Below are positions 59,082 through 64,000 of a stretch of DNA of 64,000 nt, one piece after another. The stretch's first letter is position 1; each line of letters begins with the position of its first letter. The stretch spans positions 2,592,996 through 2,656,995 of the forward strand of contig DS999531.1 in NCBI GenBank assembly GCA_000158135.1, given 5' to 3'. The notes under the pieces were generated by a model. That model saw only the letters and a program-made list of their open reading frames with translations. It was not told the DNA's origin and did no database searches. The position numbers were made by a program, and so were the translations under genes. The stretch is from Rhodobacteraceae bacterium KLH11. GTDB lineage: Bacteria > Pseudomonadota > Alphaproteobacteria > Rhodobacterales > Rhodobacteraceae.

Positions 59082-59741
59082 TTATTCTTCTGGCTGGAAC
59101 AGCCAGTTCAGTATTATGTGCCCGATAAATACAGCAATTATCTGCATCAGGATAAACATCGGGATATGGGCAGGATATATACCGGCGAACGTATCCGTAA
59201 AGCCCCTTGCGATGGTAACTGCCGGATTGGCAAAACTTGTTGATGATGTGTACCAGTAGGCGCCGGTGATATAGAGACCCACAAGTGCTGGTACCGTATC
59301 GGGCTTGTGCCGAATTCCGCCGAAAATCACGAATAACAGGCCCAGCGTTGCGATAATCTCGGAAAACCATTGGTGTGATCCGGTGCGGTGCAGGGTTTCC
59401 GAGGTCTGCAGAATCGGAAGGTCGAACATAAAGTGGCTGGCCCACACCCCGATGAGGCCCCCCGCGATCTGCGCCAGCACATAAGGTGCAACCGCCCGCC
59501 ATGGGTGTTCACCGCGCAGGGCGAAGGCAAGTGTCACCGCAGGGTTGAAATGCGCGCCCGAAACCGGGCCCAGAGTGGTGATGATGGCATAGAGGATGCA
59601 CCCCGTTGCAATCGCATTGGCCAGCAGGGCCAGCGCGATGTTTCCGTCCGACAGGGTTTGCGCCATGATACCTGAACCGACGACGCCGATCAGCAGGAAA
59701 GCGGTGCCGAGAAACTCGGCGAAATACTGGCGGGCAGTCAT
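59082..59741 (-). CDS. aqpS: Aquaglyceroporin-like channel in the arsenic operon (AqpS type)
   Basis: The 219-residue MIP-family channel has six helices and both NPA boxes: SGAHFNPAVTLAFAL and SFANPAVTIARGF. In Sinorhizobium an aquaporin of the ars operon lets arsenite leave after arsenate reduction, replacing an efflux pump. The same role fits here because two reductase modules lie upstream and no arsB or acr3 is visible. The start overlaps the arsC stop by 4 bp. Substrate specificity is inferred from context. Confidence 0.9.
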   Translation of the reverse strand: MTARQYFAEFLGTAFLLIGVVGSGIMAQTLSDGNIALALLANAIATGCILYAIITTLGPVSGAHFNPAVTLAFALRGEHPWRAVAPYVLAQIAGGLIGVWASHFMFDLPILQTSETLHRTGSHQWFSEIIATLGLLFVIFGGIRHKPDTVPALVGLYITGAYWYTSSTSFANPAVTIARGFTDTFAGIYPAHIPMFILMQIIAVFIGHIILNWLFQPEE

Positions 59742-60214
59742 GCGAGGGTTCCGATACGCTTGAGTTGAGCGGTCAACTCGCCACCGTCCATCGTTTCAAG
59801 AGGCAGGGCCAGCAACGCCTCGGCGCGGCGGCCCAGAATGTCATAGGCCGTGCGAAACGCTGTGTCCCAGTCCGCTTCGATGGCTGCGGCGGGATCTTCG
59901 ACGCCCCAATGGGCGCGAACCGGGGCACCCGGCCAGACGGGGCAGGTTTCTTCGGCCGCAGAGCCGCAAACGGTGATCACCAGATCCATTTCCGGGGCGT
60001 CTTCTGCAGCAAACTCATCCCAGCTTTTTGAGCGGGCGTCGCGGACCTCGTGGCCCTTTTCACCCAGCAGGGTCAGCGATTGAGGATGGACCTTCCCGGT
60101 GGGATTGGACCCGGCAGAGTAGGCATGCACACGCCCGTTCCCGGTGTGATTGAAGATCGATTCCAGCAGAATCGACCGGGCCGAATTTCCGGTACACAGA
60201 ACCAGTATGTTCAT
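59738..60214 (-). CDS. arsC: Arsenate reductase (thioredoxin-coupled, LMW phosphatase type)
   Basis: The 158-residue enzyme should reduce arsenate to arsenite. The phosphatase-like loop is VLCTGNSARS with catalytic Cys7. Two further cysteines at 83 and 91 (TVCGSAAEETCPVW) are the redox relay expected for the thioredoxin-linked ArsC2 group. DPAAAIEADWDTAF is family-typical. AAGGAT precedes the ATG by 9 nt. It follows the fused arsR-arsC by 27 bp and overlaps the aquaporin gene, giving a three-gene operon. Confidence 0.93.
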   Translation of the reverse strand: MNILVLCTGNSARSILLESIFNHTGNGRVHAYSAGSNPTGKVHPQSLTLLGEKGHEVRDARSKSWDEFAAEDAPEMDLVITVCGSAAEETCPVWPGAPVRAHWGVEDPAAAIEADWDTAFRTAYDILGRRAEALLALPLETMDGGELTAQLKRIGTLA

Positions 60215-60241
60215 TGGGGATATCCTTGGGTTGGTCAGGGA

Positions 60242-61066
60242 TTATTCAGCCATGCGGCCAATGTCGTCGACTTTGTGCTGCAGTGAGATGCGATCGAGCG
60301 TTTCAAAGGGAAGGCTCGCAAAAGCGGTGATGCGGTTGCGCAGCAGGCCATAGGCCTGTTGGAACGCCAGTTGCTTTTGTGCGTCGGTTCCTTCGGCCTT
60401 GACCGGATCGGGCAGCCCCCAATGGGCGCTCATGGGTTGTCCGGGCCAGGTGGGGCAGGCCTCATTTGCGGCATGGTCGCAGACGGTGAACACAAAATCC
60501 ATTTGCGGAGCATCGGCTGTAGCAAACTCATCCACCGATTTCGAGCGCAGCTGGGAAACGTCATAGTCTTTCTGCTTCAACAGCTCCAACACGCTGGAAT
60601 TCGGACCATCTGACGGGGCCGTACCGGCGGAATAGGCGCGGAACAGCCCGTTGCCTTCGGTGTTCAGAATGGCTTCGGCCATGATCGAGCGGGCCGAATT
60701 TCCGGTGCAGATGAACAGGGCGTTCATAACGCGGTCAGGGTTCGTCATAATCGGGTCCTCAGAGGGTTTCAGGCACAGATCGGGGCGATTCTGACAGCAC
60801 TCTCCCAACAGCCCGTCGAACAGGTCGCGCACGGCGGGCAGGGCGACCGTGTATTGCAACGACGTTCCGCTGCGGGTCTGTTCGATCAGCCCGGCGGATT
60901 TAAGGGCATTGAGGTAGGTTGATGTGGTGTTGGGTTTCAGCGCCAGCGCTTCGGCGATTTGCCCGGCGGCCACGGAATCGGGATAGCGGCGCATCAACAG
61001 CCGGAACAGGTCCAGCCGTTTGGGATGCGCAAGGGCGCTTAGTCTGTCATGAATCTCTATTTCCAT
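60242..61066 (-). CDS. ArsR repressor fused to an ArsC reductase domain
   Basis: The 274-residue fusion joins a winged-helix ArsR repressor (1 to about 100: LSALAHPKRLDLFRLLMRR, IAEALALKPNTTSTYLNALK) to an ArsC domain from about 112. Cys90, Cys91 and Cys98 at the repressor end match the C-terminal arsenite-binding site of ArsR from Acidithiobacillus ferrooxidans. The reductase part has Cys120 (FICTGNSARS) and Cys196 and Cys204 in the same spacing as the separate arsC. A single protein could sense arsenite and make it from arsenate. Its ATG lies inside a 36-bp palindrome. Confidence 0.92.
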   Translation of the reverse strand: MEIEIHDRLSALAHPKRLDLFRLLMRRYPDSVAAGQIAEALALKPNTTSTYLNALKSAGLIEQTRSGTSLQYTVALPAVRDLFDGLLGECCQNRPDLCLKPSEDPIMTNPDRVMNALFICTGNSARSIMAEAILNTEGNGLFRAYSAGTAPSDGPNSSVLELLKQKDYDVSQLRSKSVDEFATADAPQMDFVFTVCDHAANEACPTWPGQPMSAHWGLPDPVKAEGTDAQKQLAFQQAYGLLRNRITAFASLPFETLDRISLQHKVDDIGRMAE

Positions 61067-61102
61067 ATTTCATGAATTATGGAAATAGAGAGCGCGCGTC
61101 AA
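61055..61102 (-). promoter_or_regulatory. Palindromic operator and promoter of the arsenic operon
   Basis: CTCTATTTCCATATTTCA (61055-61072) and its near-perfect mirror TGAATTATGGAAATAGAG (61073-61090) form a 36-bp palindrome with one mismatched pair. On the minus strand TTGACG (61102-61097) and CATAAT (61081-61076), 15 bp apart, are a plausible promoter; the -35 overlaps the stop codon of the solute-binding protein gene. Transcription would start about 2-4 nt before the ATG at 61066, so the mRNA has almost no leader. ArsR binding here would block the polymerase directly. Confidence 0.75.
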
Positions 61103-62925
61103 TCCTCATACCACCAGACTTGCGGCATATATTCGGGCCCATCGCCATAGATCGGCAGGGTTTCGGGGTGCTTGAGCTCTTTGATGTGGGCAATGCGACC
61201 GACATCGAAGTTCCAGATCGGGATGACATAGCGCCCTGCGCTCAGCACGCGATCCAGTGCGCGGGTGGCGGCCACAAAATCCTCATGGCTTTCCGAGGCA
61301 AGCATGGCGTCGATCAGCCCGTCCACCGCCGGTGAGGTGATACCCATCACGTTACGCGTGCCGGGTGTATCGGCGTTGTCGCTGCCCCAGTAAAAGCGCT
61401 GCTCATTGCCCGGCGACAGCGACAGCGCCCGTCGAAACGGGGTCATGTCAAAATCCTGCGCATCAATGAGTGCGGTATATTGTGCATCATCAACTTTTTC
61501 GACGTTCAGTTGAATCCCCAACCGTTCCAGCGCGCGGGCATAGATTTCGGCGATCACATCCACATCCTGCACAACATTCAGGCTGCCCTGGCTGATCACA
61601 AGGTCAATCTGGAACCGTTCCCCCTGCGCGTTTTGCAATTGACCATCCTGAATGGTCCAGCCTGCCTCTTCCAGCAGTTTGAGCGCCTTGCGAATGTTGC
61701 GCCGGTTGCGTTCGGTCCCGTCACTCTGCGGCAGCTCATAGCCCTCCAGCGTGCCGGGGGGCAGGTCCGTGGCGTAGGGCCGAAGCAGTTCTGCAACACG
61801 GTCGCTGGCGGCGCCGGGTTTCATTCCCAACTCAGAACCCGAGAAATACGAGGTAATTCGGGGCTGCGCGCTGCCGGTGATGGTGTCGTTGATGAATTCG
61901 AAATTGAACGCCAGTGTCAGCGCCTCGCGGACGCGCCAGTCATCGAACGGGGCTTTGCGGGTATTCACCGCAAGGCCGGTCATGCCCGATGGTTTCTGGT
62001 GAGGGATTTCGGTTTTGACAACATCACCGCGTTGCGCAGCGGGGAAGTTATATTGAGTATTCCATTTATCCGCGTTGAATTCGCGCACGGCGGATAGCTC
62101 ACCCGCCTTGAACGCTTCGAAGGCGACCGTGCCGTCGCCATAGAACTCGATCCGCATGTCATCGAGATTCATGGTGCCTTTGCGGACGGGGATATCGGCC
62201 CCCCAATAGTCGGGGTTGCGGCGCAGGTTCACGTAACGCCCCGCCTCATAACCATCGATCACATAAGGCCCTGAGCCGATGGGGATGTCATGCAATTCTG
62301 CGTCGGCGAAATCCTTCCCCTGCCACTGCGCTTTTTGCAGGATCGGGCGCAGCCCTGCGATCAGCGCCAGTTCGCGATCGGGTTCGTTAAAGGTGATGCG
62401 CAGGCTGCGTGGGCCGGTCTGCTCGATGCTGTCGATTTTCCCCCAAAGCCCGCGATATCGCAGGTGGCCTTCGGTACCCAGCGTTTCATATGACCAGATC
62501 ACATCTTCGACGGTGACCGGCGATCCGTCCGAGAAACGGGCGTTTTCGCGCAGGGTAAATTCGACCCAGGTTCGGTCAGGATCAGTCTCAACTGATTCGG
62601 CTAACAACCCATAAAGAGTGAAAGGTTCGTCCCACGAGCGGCCCATCAGGCTTTCATGGGTCCAGAATCTCAATTGCCAGGGTGACGTGCCTTTTTGCAC
62701 GAACGGGTTCAAACTGTTATAGCCGCCGGTATTTCCGAACACGGCTTTGCCACCTTTGGGTGCCTCCGGATTTGCGTAGGGCAGCGACACAAAATCCGGT
62801 GGTAGGGCAGGGTCGCCATACATAGCTATGCCATGAGCCGATTCTGCCGAGGCCAGCGAGCCGGTGAAAATGCAAGTGATTCCGGCGATAATGGAACGAA
62901 GAGGGTGGAGATAATCGGGGCTCAT
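61099..62925 (-). CDS. Peptide-type ABC solute-binding protein (YejA/OppA family)
   Basis: The 608-residue periplasmic protein begins with a signal peptide (LHPLRSIIAGITCIFTGSLASA). It shows the SBP family 5 features GSYNSLNPF-like (here GGYNSLNPFVQKG), the TVEDVIWSYETL segment, and GSGPYVIDGYEAGRYVNLRRNPDYWG. Its relatives bind oligopeptides or related microcin-like compounds. The matching permease and ATPase genes are not within this window on the 3' side. Its stop codon overlaps the -35 of the arsenic operon. Confidence 0.92.
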   Translation of the reverse strand: MSPDYLHPLRSIIAGITCIFTGSLASAESAHGIAMYGDPALPPDFVSLPYANPEAPKGGKAVFGNTGGYNSLNPFVQKGTSPWQLRFWTHESLMGRSWDEPFTLYGLLAESVETDPDRTWVEFTLRENARFSDGSPVTVEDVIWSYETLGTEGHLRYRGLWGKIDSIEQTGPRSLRITFNEPDRELALIAGLRPILQKAQWQGKDFADAELHDIPIGSGPYVIDGYEAGRYVNLRRNPDYWGADIPVRKGTMNLDDMRIEFYGDGTVAFEAFKAGELSAVREFNADKWNTQYNFPAAQRGDVVKTEIPHQKPSGMTGLAVNTRKAPFDDWRVREALTLAFNFEFINDTITGSAQPRITSYFSGSELGMKPGAASDRVAELLRPYATDLPPGTLEGYELPQSDGTERNRRNIRKALKLLEEAGWTIQDGQLQNAQGERFQIDLVISQGSLNVVQDVDVIAEIYARALERLGIQLNVEKVDDAQYTALIDAQDFDMTPFRRALSLSPGNEQRFYWGSDNADTPGTRNVMGITSPAVDGLIDAMLASESHEDFVAATRALDRVLSAGRYVIPIWNFDVGRIAHIKELKHPETLPIYGDGPEYMPQVWWYED

Positions 62926-63005
62926 TTTGGAAACAATCCTGCTCTGGCCTTATTTTGTTTGGGATTCACGGTAGCCATGATTTTTCTTATTATCAAACTT
63001 TTAGC

Positions 63006-63034
63006 TTGGACGGATGCAAAGAATTGCTTATAAA
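63006..63034 (+). promoter_or_regulatory. Sigma70-type promoter for the candidate small RNA
   Basis: TTGGAC (63006-63011) and TATAAA (63029-63034) are separated by exactly 17 bp, and an AT-rich stretch precedes them. It points into the 190 bp before the dehydrogenase gene, which holds a hairpin and a strong terminator but no convincing reading frame. Confidence 0.7.
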
Positions 63035-63040
63035 GGATGC

Positions 63041-63116
63041 ACTGCTCGATAGGTTTCTTGCCTGTATGAAACCTGCCTCAATAACTTAACGCCCGCTTCG
63101 TGCGGGCGTTTTTTTT
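63041..63116 (+). ncRNA. Candidate small RNA of about 76 nt
   Basis: A transcript from the promoter above would begin near 63041 and end at the T run of the terminator near 63116. It would contain a hairpin AGGTTTC (63051-63057) / GAAACCT (63068-63074) around a 10-nt loop, an unpaired linker, and the terminator hairpin. Two TGCCT motifs lie in the loop and just after the first stem and could pair with ribosome-site-like sequences. The terminator ends before the bdhA ribosome site, so this is not a simple 5' leader. The family is unknown. Confidence 0.55.
63088..63116 (+). terminator. Strong intrinsic terminator upstream of the dehydrogenase gene
   Basis: AACGCCCGC pairs with GCGGGCGTT around TTCGT, followed by a run of eight T including stem bases. 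It lies 104 bp before the bdhA ATG and ends the candidate small RNA. No protein-coding gene runs into it from the left. Confidence 0.93.
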
Positions 63117-63219
63117 GGGCAGAGATCACAGGGACGCCCCCATCAGATCATTCCCCGTTTCCTTTGCAGGTGCAGCATGGCACTGTGCGCCCGAAACGAA
63201 ATCACGACGGAGAGCGGTC

Positions 63220-63993
63220 ATGAGCCTGGCGGGAAAAACGGCCATTATTACGGGATCGAATTCAGGGATCGGATTGGGCATCGCGCGCGAACTGGCCAGG
63301 GCCGGGGCGGATGTGGTTCTGAACTCGTTTACCGACCGGGATGAGGATCACGCGCTGGCTGCTGAGATCGGGCAGCAAACCGGCACCAAGGCGCGCTATA
63401 TCAAGGCGGATATGTCAGATGGCGACGCGTGCCGTGCGCTGATCGAACAGGCAGGGGCCTGTGATATTCTGGTGAACAATGCGGGCATACAGCATGTCGC
63501 GCCGATCGATCAGTTCCCGGCCGACAAATGGGATGCGATCATCGCGATCAACATGAACTCGGCCTTTCACACGACCGCTGCGGCGTTGCCGATGATGCGC
63601 AAGGCCGGATGGGGGCGGGTGGTGAATATCGCCTCGGCCCATGGTCTGACGGCCTCGCCTTTCAAAGCGGCCTATATTGCGGCCAAACATGGTGTGGTGG
63701 GGATGACCAAGACCGTGGCGCTGGAAACGGCGCAGGAGCCGATCACCTGCAACGCGATTTGTCCCGGTTACGTGCTGACGCCGCTGGTTGAGGCACAGAT
63801 CCCCAACACGATGAAAGAGTACAACATGAGCCGCGAGGATGTGGTGAAGAACGTCCTGCTGGAGCGGCAGCCCTCCAAGGAGTTCGCGACGGTCGAGCAA
63901 CTGGGTGGCACGACCATCTTTTTGTGTTCTGACGCTGCAGCCCAGATCACCGGAACAACGATTTCTGTTGATGGTGGCTGGACTGCATTGTGA
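63220..63993 (+). CDS. bdhA: 3-Hydroxybutyrate dehydrogenase
   Basis: The 257-residue SDR oxidises 3-hydroxybutyrate to acetoacetate, usually when polyhydroxybutyrate is used. It has TGSNSGIGLGIAREL (11-25), NNAGIQHVAPIDQFP (86-100), Ser139, Tyr152 and Lys156 in AAYIAAKHGVVG, and the dehydrogenase-specific ICPGYVLTPLVEAQIP. The ATG at 63220 follows GGAGAG; the open frame from 63100 runs through the terminator and is rejected. An ATG overlapping its stop (63993-63995) may begin the next gene, cut by the window end. Confidence 0.95.
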   Translation: MSLAGKTAIITGSNSGIGLGIARELARAGADVVLNSFTDRDEDHALAAEIGQQTGTKARYIKADMSDGDACRALIEQAGACDILVNNAGIQHVAPIDQFPADKWDAIIAINMNSAFHTTAAALPMMRKAGWGRVVNIASAHGLTASPFKAAYIAAKHGVVGMTKTVALETAQEPITCNAICPGYVLTPLVEAQIPNTMKEYNMSREDVVKNVLLERQPSKEFATVEQLGGTTIFLCSDAAAQITGTTISVDGGWTAL

Positions 63994-64000
63994 TGGTTCA

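Noticed and set aside
62833..63033. A short open frame (66 codons) across the small RNA promoter
   Set aside because: It overlaps the start of the solute-binding protein gene antisense, has no ribosome site and includes the promoter itself.
63100..63219. Extended N-terminus for the 3-hydroxybutyrate dehydrogenase
   Set aside because: The added 40 codons run from the T run of a strong terminator, while the family start MSLAGKTAIITG has its own ribosome site.

Overview
The window looks like a chromosomal segment of a GC-rich marine-type alphaproteobacterium of the Rhodobacterales (roseobacter/Rhodobacter relatives). The support is the dusB(nifR3)-ntrB-ntrC-ntrY-ntrX block, a fused ispDF, a HemB lacking the zinc cysteines, a surE-pcm-nlpD block without rpoS, and overall codon style. 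The genus cannot be fixed from sequence reading alone. I see no rRNA, tRNA, insertion sequence, integrase, phage gene or CRISPR array, so this is mostly core genome with a few accessory cassettes.

Layout. 0-6.4 kb: prfC, then a rightward accessory set (NTF2-like protein, SDR without its catalytic pair, AlkC-like DNA repair protein, arsenite methyltransferase, orphan ABC ATPase). 6.5-12 kb: surE-pcm-nlpD-like and tatABC, flanking a small WYL-regulated operon. 12-16 kb: DUF815-type ATPase, SDR, purF with a tiny upstream membrane ORF. 16-30 kb, mostly leftward: cvpA, radA, pqiA-like, an alr-mlaE-mlaF operon, a Hint-domain protein, dnaB, pyrE, amt, and ispDF-pgpA-cinA. 30-43 kb, mostly rightward: dusB-ntrBC-ntrYX, trkA-trkH, hfq-hflX and a quinol-monooxygenase-like gene. 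43-58 kb: penicillin-acylase family enzyme, Tat-type SYLF lipoprotein, hemB, mfd, a large TPR-like protein, Bcr/CflA transporter, DsbA/FrnE protein, AMP-dependent CoA ligase. 58-61 kb: XRE-cupin regulator, CsbD-like protein and an arsenic operon (arsR-arsC fusion, arsC, aquaporin). 61-64 kb: peptide-type solute-binding protein, a candidate small RNA, and a 3-hydroxybutyrate dehydrogenase.

How parts work together. Nitrogen control (NtrBC, NtrYX), potassium uptake (TrkA/TrkH) and RNA regulation (Hfq, HflX) sit in one syntenic run. In the arsenic operon both reductase modules would reduce arsenate and the aquaporin would let arsenite out; no arsB or acr3 pump is visible here, and the methyltransferase at 4.1 kb offers a second route. 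TatABC has at least one likely client in the window, the SYLF lipoprotein.

The least explained signals are non-coding. (1) A 33-bp core plus hairpin repeat occurs twice, each time between convergent genes. (2) A sigma70-like promoter, hairpin and terminator together outline a roughly 76-nt RNA at 63.04-63.12 kb. (3) A 36-bp palindrome overlaps the arsR-arsC start codon and its promoter, which would make that mRNA nearly leaderless. (4) DnaA-box-like 9-mers cluster upstream of dnaB. (5) ACAATTGT palindromes lie upstream of the purF region and of hemB.
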